A stretch of 64,000 nt of DNA from NCBI GenBank assembly GCA_047495785.1, contig JBLDXI010000032.1, positions 1,860,001 to 1,924,000 of the forward strand, given 5' to 3'. Positions within the stretch are counted from its first letter, which is position 1; the number at the start of each line of letters is the position of its first letter. Position numbers and translations under genes: made by a program. The stretch is from Lepidodermella squamata. Taxonomy: Eukaryota > Gastrotricha. Of this stretch, positions 35,601 through 48,324 are shown one piece after another. The notes under the pieces were generated by a model. The model worked only from the letters and a program-made list of their open reading frames with translations. It was not told the DNA's origin and did no database searches.

Positions 35601-38384
35601 TTTTAAGGTAGATTCGTTTGAATTTTTCACTCGTTTTAATGTAGAAATACCTGTTGCTTGGCTGAATTTTGAGAGGCAACTGTTGGCTAGCAAAAATCGT
35701 GACCCAGCAACCACTCCTATTCTTTCGAAAAAAGTTATTCAGAAAATAGCCGACGAAAATGGGATCTACGAAAATGAGGAAATTGATCAAGCCTTGGAAC
35801 GTCTGTCAGATCTTGGCTCATTGCTTTATTTCAGAAACGAAGCGCTGAAAGATCGAGTGATCATCAAGCCGCAATGGATTTTGAACACCTTATCTAAGTT
35901 GGTTTCCGTGAAAAATGCCTGCGTTGTTAATGGCCGCCTTAAACACGCCGATCTCGGTCAAATTTGGAATTTATACCCACCTGAACTTCTCAAATGGCTC
36001 TTGGAATTGACAGAAGCATTTGACCTTACTTTCCCCATTCGAACTGAAGAGCTATCTATCGTACCTTGTCTTTTGCCCGATGATCCACCTAATGCGGTAG
36101 GATTGCCAAAACTTGACGATCATCCGAATCATTACCAAACAACTCTGATGTTGTACTTCAATTATTTACCTGTTGGATTGTTTAACAGGCTTCAAGTAAG
36201 TTACCCTTTCAAACTCCTCATCTTTTTAGCCCTGATAAAAAATAGGTTCGGCTGTGGCATTATTCTGATAATGGATCGATATGGCGGCGAGGAAGTTTAC
36301 TTCACAAAAATCACCACGTGGCACTTTTGACCCAATCGGAAGATAGTTCAATTGAGGTTAAAGTCCAAGGACCTTGCCCGGACAACATTGCCTATCTGAT
36401 TCTCGAAGTTGTTGAGGCATTGATTAAGGAATCTTTTCAAGGCCTGAAACCAGAGTTTTCCATCACGTGCCCGGCTTGCGTTTCTGCCCGAATTTCAGAT
36501 CCTAGCGTGTTCAAACGGTCTCGGGTGAGAAGAGCTCAAGAGCTTCGTATTCCGTACCTTCAGTGTAGCAAGTATTTCCATTCTATTGGAACTCAAGAAA
36601 TTCGGCAGCTCTTCCCCGCCGAAACGCCAGATGACTTTGAATCGCAGTTTTCGCGGGCTATTCAAGCAATATCTAGCCTACAGAAAACGTTGCATATTGA
36701 TGTTCTAATTATCGGTTGCTCAGAGGATTCAAATGCGGCCGAGATCAAAATGCACGTCTCTACTTCAGAGGTCGGAAGAGATATCGTGAAAAATTTCCCA
36801 CAGGCCAAGGTTGTAGTTATTCCCGACCCTGATTCAGCTACGAATCCGATTTTATTCGACCAGTTGGCTTTCATGATGAGATCAGCTCGTTTAATTGTTT
36901 TCTGCTTATCGGAAAAGTTCATGGCCAGTGATCGATGCCAGGCCACGTTTTTCACCGCCCTTTCAACGCTGAAGAAACGTATCCTGACGATTATGATTCG
37001 CGATTTTCAGTGGGCAAAGTACTCGGCCTTGGCTTTTCAGATGAATGATGATTTATTTATTAAGGCGACTGATCGATCGCGGTACAAGCCTTCGGATATT
37101 GCTGATTTGATCAAAAAGCATTTGGCCATTGGGACTGAAAGCTCCACCTTAAAGGAAAAATCTGATGTCTTCATCTCCTATTGCTGGCAGAACAGCCGAG
37201 ATGCGGTTAGCAAAGGTACGAAATCTACAGATAAATCGATAGGATTGACAGACCCAAGAGATATCAAGAAATTTCTTGTTGAAAGCGGCTTGAAATGTTG
37301 GATCGACGTTGAAAAAGTTTCGTTGGGCGGGCTATTCCGCGAGGTTGCTCATGGCATTGAAAACGCTAAATGTGTAGTTGTCTGTGTTTCGGACGAATAC
37401 GCCAAATCTGAAAATTGTCTTCGCGAATTTCATTTCGCTGTCAACGCCGTAAAATGTCCCGTCATCCTATGCGCTGTTGGGACAGGTTCCGCCTGGCTCA
37501 AATCCGAGGTCAGTCTGTTAGCATGTGAGAAAGCGCCTTTCATAAACTTCCAGCTAGCTTTAAAGAGCAATTACGACGAATTGCTGGTGACTATTAAACA
37601 GTTTGTTAAGGAGGATGAGATTCGAAATTTGAATGACGAGGCTAAAAAGTCCGCCTTAATTTTGAACGAAGTAACCGAGTTGGGTCAGCGGAAATTACTA
37701 CGGCATCTTGCTAATTTGAGCTCGCAACTAGCGTATCCTCACCTGGTTGTAGTCGATTTGTTGGAGAGTCCTAAGGATTCGAATTTTTCATCGCCACATG
37801 ACGCAGTTACTAAGGCAAAGTGGGGTGTTCGATTTCTGTGCGAGCATGAAGGCTCGTGGCATCCTACAGATAGCATTATTCCAATTGAAACGACTCGGCC
37901 AATACTAGATTCTCTCAATTATATTAGCGGCATGTTGCAATTTTTATCGAATCTCCCGCGTGTTTTGTCGCTGCAAATTTTCGATCCTCAAAATGAGAAA
38001 ATTATGGCCACTTTGATCGCTGAGATCGATCAATCAAAGTTTGACGTTGAATTTAAGTTGTTTCGTGATTTTGTTGTATCAATGGATCGAAATTTCTCTT
38101 GCGGTTCGTTGAAACGGTGTCATACGTCTCACGGTGTGGATCTTTGGTTGTGTACCCAGCATCAACTTTCAGCCAAGTCTGTGACTGAAACGCGAATTCC
38201 TAGTCTCAAACCGGTTGTTGCGCCGACTGCTGTTGCGAAAAAAGTTGAAACTCCGCCCGCTGCTGCGGCTAAAACTGCGGCTACTACTAATACTGCTGAT
38301 CAACCTGTAAAGCCTGTGGCAAAAGCTCCTTCTGGCAATGAGAAAACTGCTAAATCTAATAGTCGAGCTTGTTCTATGCAGTGA
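29656..38384 (+). CDS. Giant MBT-LRR-Roc-COR-TIR protein, paralogue 2 (two MBT repeats)
   Basis: Model: join(29656..29692, 29740..29825, 29878..35523, 35579..35591, 35645..36195, 36246..38384), 2823 aa. Same order as paralogue 1 but with two MBT repeats (about 884-950 and 1054-1120). The second keeps all five residues known to form the methyl-lysine pocket of L3MBTL1 repeat 2: Asp and Asn in EAVDIKNP, Phe, Trp and Tyr in FDGWDSSYDYY. LRRs lie about 1490-1725. Roc (about 1756-1923) has GLGGAGKTS, DGIDI, WDFAGQVAYYNTHQFF and THSD. The Roc-COR join runs through a 13-nt microexon (35579..35591, residues HVGE). A further intron splits COR at 36196-36245. A TIR-like domain (about 2262, SDRCQATF, no Glu) precedes the TIR (about 2415-2560, SYCWQNSRDAV and CLREFHFA). 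The C-terminal domain ends LWLCTQHQ, followed by an Ala/Thr/Lys-rich linker and SRACSMQ, a CaaX box. The short basic first exon and its phase-1 join are supported by the splice sites only. Confidence 0.87.
35579..35591 (+). other. 13-nt microexon in the second Roco gene
   Basis: This exon encodes HVGE plus one base and is bounded by AG and GT, with introns of 55 and 53 nt. Paralogue 3 has a microexon of the same length and phase at the same protein position (44794-44806, HMGE). Paralogue 1 encodes the same residues without interruption. Confidence 0.85.
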
Positions 38385-38429
38385 AATTATTTTTTGTTTT
38401 TAATTTTCAAAAATTATATACTTGTCAAA

Positions 38430-38461
38430 TTCTATGACATTTTTCAATTTTTAGATTTTAA
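38430..38461 (+). promoter_or_regulatory. Acceptor-like AG before the third Roco ATG
   Basis: The pyrimidine-rich TTTTTCAATTTTTAG ends at 38454, 7 nt before the ATG at 38462. The whole gap between the stop of Roco 2 and this ATG is 77 nt, with no AATAAA and little room for a promoter. Confidence 0.5.
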
Positions 38462-41400
38462 ATGCCTCCGAAAAAAGCAGCAGTTCCGGAGCCAAAGAAG
38501 AAAGTTCAGGCTAAAACGCTACCTGCTGGGAAAATTCAGCAGTTGGTGAGAAGTCCATCGCCCGTTGAACAGCAGCAACAGCAGCAAATATTTGTCGAAC
38601 AAGTCAGTAACAAAGGCGAGGAAGTTTTCGAAGAAGAAACCGAGGAGTTCCAAGAAGTTTCCCAGGAGCCATATGGCTTGCAACAGGAGTTGAAAGCTAA
38701 TTTGGAAAGAATTCCGTCTTGGGCGCGGAAGAATTCAAACAAAGGCATCGATGTCGTAGAACAGGTTTACATTCAAATAGTTAATGAAAATTGTCGCTTT
38801 ATTTTTGTCTACTTATTATAGAAGTTGGACCAGGCATTTCCCAGTAAGCGCCCTGTGAGGCAGGAGCTGAGTAACAACGCTCGTAAGGCTTTGAAAGGCT
38901 TTTTTCGCGAGATATTTAGTTTTTGTATTAAACAGCCCCAAGACCGATACAGCGAAAAGCTCCAGTTTTGACTACCGTGACAATCGATGTCGTTGATTTA
39001 GCCAAAAAAACGCCAGAAAGTTTCCGCTCGCCATCGGAATTTATAGTGAGTCACTTCAAATTGAGAAATTCGATAACATTAATAATTGATTTTTTTCAGA
39101 AACTGTTCGCAGTCGGGGCTAACGAAGTTCTCAATAGCGTTAAAATGCGCAAAAGCCGTGATGTTACGGATATTCTGTTTTACTGGCCTCGTTTCTCTGC
39201 GAAACAATTCAAAAATATTACGAATCTCGACATATCTTTCAGTTCGTTCGTCACTGATCTTGGTTTAAGGTGGATTTCCTTTTATTTACCCGCTCTTGAA
39301 GAGGTAAATTTCAGCAAGAAACATCTCATTTTAATATTAATATTGTTTTCAATGAAGTTAAATGCTACTGGGTGTCGATATGTTACCGAAAGTGGATTGA
39401 GATTTTTCCAGCGAGGCGAAATCAGCAAAACGCTCAACTTCGATATGACCTCTATTCGCTATCTACCCTCTCGAATTTCCTCCAATAAAGTGTCTGCTAA
39501 AGGGACCCCTATCATGGTGGACGAAGCTGCTGTTCTGAAAACTAAACGTAAAATCAAGCTTAAATGTTTTTCTGATTTTTCATTTCTTTAAAATTTACAG
39601 CGAATATCCCGCCTGAATTACCTGCGAAATTCACTGCTGCAAAAGTTGTGATTTTAAAGTCGAAGGACTTGCGAGATAGATCCATCGGACCGGAAATCGT
39701 GAAACCAGATGATCCCAGCGCTTTGATCGGATCCCCATCTTACATTTGCTCATATCGTAGCGGGCCATTTCGTGTCGTTGAATGCTGCGATTATACCGTT
39801 TCCAAGCTGGTTCTATCTGATAATTGCCTCGTAATTCTGCCATTTTTAACCGGAAGTTCGAGTGACTTTGTAAAATCAACATTAGCTTCAATTGAATCGC
39901 GTTTCAACTACGTGGTCACCGTGGTGAAAAATGCCAGCTTCATCGCAGTTCCAATCAACCTAGACCCGTCCGTAGATACAGATTTTGACCAAGTTCCGGC
40001 TTTGAATTCGGAAGTTGATGCGATGATTAAGGCGGCTGAGAAAGGTTCAGATGGAAAGGGAGAAGAGTTTAATAACTTCCCATCGGATCCTCGCTTAGCC
40101 ACCCTGCGTTTTCTTATGGATCACGATTTGCGAATTGAAGCGTCAAAAAAGGGCGTTCTACCCTGGTTAAGCAACCACATTCCCCACGCTGATATGCCTA
40201 AATCGGTTAATCTTTTGTTCCAAGCTGTTGAAAAATCGGAAATTCTTTCGCAAAAGGATAAGCCATTTTTATCGATCGGAAATTACGTTCAGGCAATGAA
40301 AAAATCTGTGATAACGCCCGAACTATCGCCGAAGTGGCCAGCTTTTTCAACAATTTTAGCCGAGACCGGAAATTGTTGGTTGGAACCTATTTCTTCAAAT
40401 TGTAGCGACGTGGCTAGTTCTATCGGACCGAAACAAATTTTAGCATCTTTTTCGAATTTCGTCAGATTTTTGAATGATTTTCTCGCTGTTTCCGACTCAA
40501 CGGCAGTCGCTGAGGATATTCAATGCCTTGCGCTAGACACGCCGCTTTGTAATGTTGAAAAAGTGAAAACTCTCATCAAACCAGCCGCGGGTAGTCATTT
40601 ATCTGACGAAGATATTTCTCGTTTTATGAACCACCTTGAGTTGAATGGAATCGCAATTTTCCGCCGCAAGTCCGCCCTTGTTCTCGGAAATCTTCGCCCC
40701 GAACCCCCCATTGGTCTCGACCAGTTCACTGAACCAGGTCAGCCGGCTCTGGCTGAAGCGTTAACGACAAATCACTTGAAAGTCTCGAAAAAATCCAAAG
40801 TGGCTGAGCCGAATACTGACCCAGCGCCCAAACATACGACACATTCCCATGTTATAAGGCTAGATTATCCGCTACTATGCAAACCTAGTGCGGTTTTTCC
40901 GCAACTGCTGGCGGTTTTGGTGAAAATTGTCCCGCCGAATTTACTCTGGAAAAACGGAGCATTTTTCTGTGAGACGTCGTTTTTAGACACCCTGGTTAAT
41001 TTCGACGATTCATCTCGCGTTGTCAAAGTCCGCTTTTCAGCTGAAAATTTCGTTTTCGATAGATCGATCGAAAAATCTCGCGGCATGCAACGGCTTGAGA
41101 CGGCAGTTTTGCATTCCTGCTCAGTAATCCACACTTTGTGTTGCCTTGTCTTATCGCCTTATGTTAAGGAGGATCTCACAAAAATCGGCCGATCGAACGG
41201 TATTAAATATTTGCCTTTCGAGAAAATTCGCCATGACGTTCATTTGAAACATTCGAGGGCGATTGAGACTTTCTCACGCCAGTTCGATCAAACCATCGCA
41301 AGGTGTTCAACCTGCCTGTTTGACGTGAAAGCCCTAGCCAATATTCGCAATTTATGCATGAACAGGCCATTTTATAAGGCCGGTGTAATCATCCGTGGCA

Positions 41401-44400
41401 GTGGTGTGAATGATTTATCAAAGAATTTGTCCCTATGTGATTGGGACACGTCTGATGAACTAGGTCAAATATCTTGCCTACCGAGTGCGTTCGTTGATGT
41501 GATGTCAGTCGATAATGTTCAGGCGATATTGGTCTATCCAGGGAAAAAGTTCGAAAAAGATTCTGAACACGTGAAATTGGTTTTCAACGAAGCTGGGAAA
41601 TTGGTCGGCCACTCCCTTGAAACAATCGCTAAGCCATCAAGTGGAGCTAAGGCAGCCCCAGCTAAGACTTCATCAGATTCGAAATCAAAAGCGACCACAT
41701 CTAGTAAAGAGGCGAAAACCACGCAACCTGTTAAGGCTGTTTCTCATTCAATTTCGTGTGGTCTGAGGATCGAAGCCACCTTAACTAAAAAAGGTTCGAT
41801 TGCGATAGAGGTTTCGATTTTAGGAAGCCCGGTTTTTGAGGCGACTTTATCGTCAAAACAGTCGAGCGTGACTGTAGTATTTGAGCCGAAAAATGCCGGT
41901 GAAACCATTAGCATTCCTATAAATTGTCACTCGATTGAACCTCAGGGTTCATACCTCAACGATTTTAGCCAAGCGTCAGTTGGGATGAGGCTAGAGGCAA
42001 TTGATCTGAAGAATAAGCATCTGCTATGTGTTGCTAGAATTGCTGAAATCGATTCAAATGGTCGCTGGCGGATCAGTTTTGATGGTTGGAATAGTACATT
42101 CGATTATTGGGCAGATCCGAAAACTTCGCGGGATTTGTACCCATGCGGCTTCATGGAGTACGTCCGCAGTTCTCAGGATAATCATGTCACGGTCAGGTTT
42201 AACGAAGAAAGACAAGTGGCTGTTTCTAAACAACTACAAGGTCCAAGCGGCAAGCCAGACGAATCACCGTTTTTTCAATGGCCAGAGTATCTGGAAACAT
42301 TGGCGGAGGAAAGCCCCGCCGCAATGCCCGTTCCGCTTCATCTCTTCGAAGAATCTCACCTACTTGGATTCACGGCTGTGGATTTTCGTGGGCAGTACAA
42401 TGTCCAAGTCCAAGACTTGCCTACCTTAACGCAGTATTGCGTAACCGCTCGTTCTTCGCTTCTTCAGCATAACTCTGTTGTGATTGATGGAGTATCCGAT
42501 CAAGGGTTACTTCAAACCCCCCGTTTCATCCCTCTCCCAGCGTTGAATTGGGTGTTATGCTGCTGGCCCTCAAGGGAGAGGTTAACCAACACCAGAGCGA
42601 CCCAGCCAAATTTCCTATGTTGCTGGCCCGATTTTATGCATTTTGTGAATGAAAGTGCGAGAAGTCACCCGACCGTGTCGATAAATTCGGTTCCACCCTT
42701 GGCTCTCGCGATAATTTTGATGAGGCTAATGAATCAGCCTCGATTCATCCCAGACGAATTCGACCAGCTATTCAGCGACCTCAACTCGTCAAATTGTCCT
42801 TATCCCTACGCAAGCATGGCGTCCAATTCGGAAAATAAGTCCTCTGCTGTCGAAAATTGCTTGCGTCAGTTTTTAATTCCATTTTTATTGGACTACTTGG
42901 CAATCCATTCGGCATATGCTGGTCAAACTATCGAAGGAATGGAAGAACGTTATTCGTATTCTATCAACGAGCCTAATAGTGTTGTTGAATCGGTAAACAA
43001 CTCGGTTGAAGCCTACCTTAAAAATTTGCATGCCGAAGGTAGTTCTCAGTCACGCTGGTCCGCAGTTACGATAAGCAACGAAAAACCCAAGCCTAAATGC
43101 TATTTATTAAACATGAGCGAGGCTGATAGCGAAATTTTCAACCGGGACGCGTTCTGCCCGAAATTAATGTGCGCCCAGCACGCTTATCATTACATCAATT
43201 TTACGAAGGCTGAGGAGGGCGAGTCGAAAATGAAATGGACATCGGCCCTTAATTCAATCGGTCATTTTCACGATAACTTTGTAACAATGTGTGCTTACAA
43301 CGCCGAGGATGTCAAGGAAATGAAGGGTCGATTTAACGAGTTATACCCTAATATGTCCGAATTCGCGGGTTTCCTCTCGACTTCCATGATTCGAACTGGA
43401 ATTTTTTCATGTACATTCCTGGCTGAGTTAGTAATTTCACATAACGAATTGGTCGATTTGCCGGCTGAACTTGCCCACCTAGCTGACACGTTGCTGAAAT
43501 TGGACCTATCTTTCAATCCCTTGCCTGAACTACCGAAAGTTGTTTATGAACTGAAATCTCTGGAATCACTGATAATCGACAACGTTCCGATCAAAGGTTT
43601 AGAAGAAAAGATCGGACAGTTAACAAATTTGAAGAACTTATCACTTCGCTATAATTGCTTATCGAAATTACCAGCGAATTTCATGCTATTGACTAAGCTT
43701 GAAACGATTGATTTGACTGGACTGCCGGTGTTGTCGAACAGCAATTCGACGGTTTACCTCGAGGAAATTGTTTCATTTTTCGAGAAAAATAACTTCCCGA
43801 AAGAAGCTAGCGATATACTAACAAAATGGGCCGAAAGTCCAGAGGGAAGCAAAACCCTTGATCGCGCTGCCGTCGATAGATTGAATCACCACCTTTTCCT
43901 CAATATTCCGAGGTTTCAATGCAAAGAAGATGAATTTCCTATGGATTTGTCGAAATTTCCCTCATTACAAGAACTGAGCCTTAGCAACCAGGGTTTGAAC
44001 AAGGTTCCGGATGAAATCGGCAGTTTGCCGAAACTTCGTTCTCTGGATTTATCGGGCAGCCTTACCCTGGAGATGATTTCCAACAAAATCGCTTCGTGCC
44101 CGATCACCTCCCTAAATCTTTCGAATTGTCCAGTCCTGAAAACGCCTCCAGCTGAGATTCGGAAACGTGGCTTGGTCCCGACTTTGGCGTATTTTAAACG
44201 GCTGATTCAGGGCTCAGTCACCTGTAAACGGACTAAATTGATGTTTGTCGGCCTGGGTGGGGCTGGCAAGACCAGTTTAGTCCATTCGTTGCTAGCCGAT
44301 AGCAATCTCGCGACTTCGCACTACGACGTAACAGATGGAATCGATATCAAAGATTGGAAAGTTGACTGTAAGGACGGTTCGACTATCGATTTTCGGATGT

Positions 44401-47400
44401 GGGACTTTGCCGGGCAAGTTGTCTACTACAACACGCATCAATTTTTCATTTCGAGCCGAGCCGTTTATCTTTTGCTATGGAATATTCGACTCGGCCACGA
44501 GCATGCTGGTCTCGAATTTTGGCTCAGCTCTATTGCGTGCCATGCGCCTAATGCCCCGATTATCATTGTCGGGACGCATTGTGACCAAGTGAGCGCTGAA
44601 AGGTCATTCCTGCCCGAAGTCAGTTATCGCGAACGGTTTGGGTCGATTGCGAATTTTCACTACGTCAGCAGTTTGACCGGCGATGGGATAGATGCACTGA
44701 GAGCAGATATCATTAAGGTGGCTCTTTTACAAAAAGTAATTCGATTTTTTGTCTTATTTTAAATTATTTCATTTCATTTTTGTCTTTTTTCAGCACATGG
44801 GCGAACGTGAGTTTTTTCATTATTTTTGCCATTTTTTCTAGATTTTCCGCTTTTATAGCTATCCCAGCTGCATGGTTGACTTTCGAAGAAAAACTCCTCA
44901 ATTCGGAAGCTGCTGAAAAGAGTGAAGCGCCTATCCTTATGTACGATAAGGTGGATAAACTGGGTGCCTCCTGCGGGATCTACGACCCGGATGAAATCGA
45001 CCAGGCCCTTCAATTTTTGTCCGATCTCGGCACTATTCAGTATTTTCGAACGGATTTCCTTCGCGATCGAGTCATCATCGACCCTCAGTGGATTGTTAAC
45101 GTGTGTTCAAACGTTGTTTCTGTTAAAAAAACGACGATAACTGATGGCAGGCTGAAGCACTCTGATATAAAGTTGATTTGGGAAGATTTCCCCACCGATC
45201 TCCATCATTGGCTGTTAAAGTTAACTGAGGCATTTGATTTGACGTTTCCGTTGAGAAAAGAACCGGTTTCAATAGTTCCGTGCTTATTGCCTGAAAATCC
45301 ACCTGAAAATTTGAATTGGCCGAATTTGGACGAAAACCCGGGTTTCAAGCAAACTAAACTGGTTTTCTCGTTTAAATACCTGCCTACCGGACTTTTTAAC
45401 CGAGTTCAGGTCAGGCTGTGCCAATTTTCTGATGGAGCTACAATCTGGCGGAGGGGTAGCTTACTACGTAAGAATCAGCACCTTGCCTTACTGACCCAAC
45501 CCGATGCTACCTCGATCCAGGTTAAGGTTCAAGGACCCTGCCCGGATAACATCGCATTTTTGATTCTCGAAGTAGTTGATACGTTGATCGTCGAAGCTTT
45601 CCAGGGCGTTCAACCCGATTATTTATTCGCATGCCCAGCTTGCGTTGCCGCGAGAGCTTCCGATGTTAGTATGTTCGAGCGGTCGAGGATTCGAAGGGCC
45701 TTCGAGCTTCGAATCCCGTTTTTGCAGTGTTGGAATTATTTTCACTCAGTAAGCACGCAAGAATTGCGGCAATTATTCCCGGCTGAGTCGTCTTCCGAGT
45801 TCGACTCGCAATTTTCTCGGACGGTTCAGGAAATTTCGAATATCAGGCAAACGCTAAAAATTGACATTTTAGTCATTGGATGCTCGGCGGATGCCAATCC
45901 GAAAGATTTAGCTAACAGCGTCTCAACCCCAGAAGTTGGGAAAGACATTGAAAAATCATTCCCGCAATCTAATGTTGTGATAATCGCCGACCCGGACGCC
46001 GGCACTGACGCGTCCTCTTTCGACCAACTCTCTGTTATGATGAGATCGGCGCGTTTGATCGTTTACTGCTTATCGGATAAATTCATGGCGAGTGACCGGT
46101 GCCAGGCTGCGTTTTTCACCGGTCGCGAAACGTTGAGAAAACAGGTTTTAATGATTTTAATCCGAGATTTTAACTGGAACCAATACCCGGCCCTGGCTTT
46201 TCAAATGAATGACGATATTTTCATCAAGGCGATAAACAGGGGTAGATACAAACCAGCCGATATCGCGACTTCAATCAAAAAACACCTTGAGCTTATTGCC
46301 TCGAAGGAGAAGGAAGATGTGAGCAAGAAACGGCCTGAAGTCTTCATTTCTTATTGTTGGCAAAATAGCCAAGACGCGGCGAGTCGTGGCACAAAGACCA
46401 ACCCGAAAGCTCTCGGCGTTACAGACCCGAGAAATTTGAAGAAATTACTCACCGAAAACGGGTTGAATTGCTGGATTGACGTCGAACAAGTCGGGCTCGG
46501 GGGTTTATTCCGCGACATTGCCGACGGAATTCGCTATGCCCAATGCATTGTCGTCTGCGTTTCCGATGAATATGTCAAGTCGGAAAATTGTTTACGAGAA
46601 TTTCATTTCGCGACAACTTCGGTGAAATGCCCGGCTATCCTCTGCGCTGTTGGTAACGGGGCGGAATGGCAGAAATCTGAGGTTAACCTGATCGTGTGCC
46701 AAAAAGCGCCTTTCATAAATTTCCAAGCTGATATGAAAGAAAATTACGAGTCCCTTCTAACCGCCGTCCGCCAGTTTGTTAAACCGAAAAATACCGAAGT
46801 TACCGAAAAACCGGTAACTAAGCGGGCGACCCTTGGTAAAATCGGCCGACTTCAAACCATGTCAAATATTCAAAGCTTTGATTCAACTGACGATCAATCC
46901 GGTGATTTGAAGCACAACTCCCTGGTTCTGCATGAAATGGTCGAATTAGGACAGCGGAAATTTTTAAGGCAGCTTATCGGTTATTCTGAAGCTGGTCGGC
47001 CGTACCCGAGATTGTTGGTTGTCGACGCGTTGGAGACGCCGAAAATCGTTGTGGAAGATGATGATTCAAGCTCGTCGGATGATGCGATAGTTAAGCTGGA
47101 CTGGTGCGCTAGATATTTGTGTGAATACGAAGGCGGGTGGCATCCGACCAGTGTTTCGTTAACACTTGACCCGAAAAACTCGGCGAATATCATCCACCAA
47201 TCGGCCGATTATCTAGGCCATATATTTTCATTCATTCGCCATTTGTCCAGCGCGTCGAGCCTTGAATTGCTGAGCCCTAAATCTGAGGAAATAGCGCCGT
47301 TTTGCGCGAAGGCACTCGCCCAAATCGAGCGAATGTCTAATCCTGATTCGAATTTTGAGGAGTATTATCAGAAATTCTGCGAGGTTGTGATGAATCTAGA

Positions 47401-47800
47401 CCAACACGGCTCGCAGGGTGGGCTGAACAAATGCCAACTCGCCCTGGGAAAGGAGCTGTGGCTGTGTCAGGATCATCAAAATTCGGTGTTATCCCGCGGA
47501 TCTGCTGAAAAAAATAACGTGGAGGCAAATCGGGGCGATGAAGAGCCGGGGCCGCTGATGTCAACTGGCAATCAAGAGGCTGCTAATGTTAATGCGAATA
47601 GAGCACGTGGACATCGAGTTGCTGCGAGAAATCAAAGCAATGACGTGGCGGCTGTTGGGTCTCCAGCAGCAGCTGTCGCCAGTTCGCCGACTCCGTCATC
47701 TGGCGTTGGGGAAAGGGCTCAGGCTCGAGGAGTTCAAAGTTCATCATCTATTCAAAGTGTTGATACAGCTACAACTAGCCGTGCCTGTTCTCTTCAATGA
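38462..47800 (+). CDS. Giant MBT-LRR-Roc-COR-TIR protein, paralogue 3
   Basis: Model: join(38462..38764, 38822..38882, 38936..39045, 39100..39303, 39358..39547, 39601..44735, 44794..44806, 44859..47800), 2985 aa. The N-terminal extension is longer than in its paralogues: basic, with seven Gln around residue 38 and an acidic EE-rich stretch. Exon 4 (204 nt) matches exon 3 of paralogue 1 in length and phase. Domains: cysteine-type LRR; unknown block with CxxC (ARCSTC); one MBT repeat (about 1083-1150: MRLEAIDLKN, FDGWNSTFDYW); LRRs (about 1563-1810); Roc (about 1833-2000: GLGGAGKTS, DGIDI, WDFAGQVVYYNTHQFF, THCDQ); COR; TIR-like domain without Glu (about 2338, SDRCQAAF); TIR (about 2497-2640, CLREFHFA); C-terminal domain ending LWLCQDHQ; a long Ala/Ser/Asn-rich linker; and SRACSLQ, a CaaX box. 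The microexon 44794..44806 joins Roc to COR. This is the best-conserved partner for paralogue 1 across COR and TIR. Confidence 0.88.
44794..44806 (+). other. 13-nt microexon in the third Roco gene
   Basis: Encodes HMGE plus one base between introns of 58 and 52 nt. It sits at the position homologous to the microexon of the second Roco gene. Confidence 0.85.
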
Positions 47801-48324
47801 TGAAGAAACAAGAACTTCCACTATTTTTCACTATTAAACTGTGCTGCTTATTTATGCTGTTGTGATATTATATCAAAAATTAGATTATTGGAAAATGATA
47901 AATTTTTTATAATTATTTTTGCTGTTTTTTATTTAGATGTTTTATAAAATCGTTAATATGACTCATCTTCAGAATATCTTCAGGGCCGAGTTCAGAGTAA
48001 TGCAAAAAATACTACGGCTCGTGATGTTTTACTACTAAACACGAGCTTTCCTACTCAATGCTTTTTGCATTTTTTGCTTTCTCTTTTCATAGCTACGCAT
48101 AATAGAATGTGCTGAAGCTGTCTGGCCTTTGGACAACAGGTTAACATCGAGGTGCTATAAATTTCTTTAAATAATTGCCGCTATAATTAATATTGTTATT
48201 CGCGCGCCATGATCACGCCACCTCAGCAACCTCTATGCGACTATTTTTTTCTAAATTTTATTTAAAAATTTAGACTTGTTTTTTGGAATCAGGTTATTTT
48301 TCCTAATCATAACCGGCCGTTACG
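47801..48324. other. Gap between the third Roco gene and STAND paralogue 2
   Basis: A 524-nt A/T-rich gap. It holds an ATTAAA at 47833-47838 for the Roco 3 transcript and an imperfect hairpin at 48017-48046 (GCTCGTG pairing with CACGAGC). The hairpin is nested in a wider inverted repeat of GCAAAAAAT (about 48002) and ATTTTTTGC (about 48070). No coding frame is seen. The length leaves room for an independent promoter, unlike the gaps inside the Roco trio. Confidence 0.5.

Noticed and set aside
36662-36955. 97-codon minus-strand frame inside Roco 2
   Set aside because: Lies wholly opposite the conserved TIR-like block, whose coding strand is fixed by three paralogues.
38822-38970. Reading Roco 3 exon 2 straight on to its stop
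   Set aside because: The frame ends in TGA; a 53-nt GT-AG intron (38883-38935) restores the frame that leads into the LRR part matching paralogues 1 and 2.
20770-47800. The three Roco genes as one continuous giant gene
   Set aside because: Each unit has its own stop directly after a CaaX box and its own leader-like acceptor and ATG; splicing around the stops would delete the conserved lipid box.
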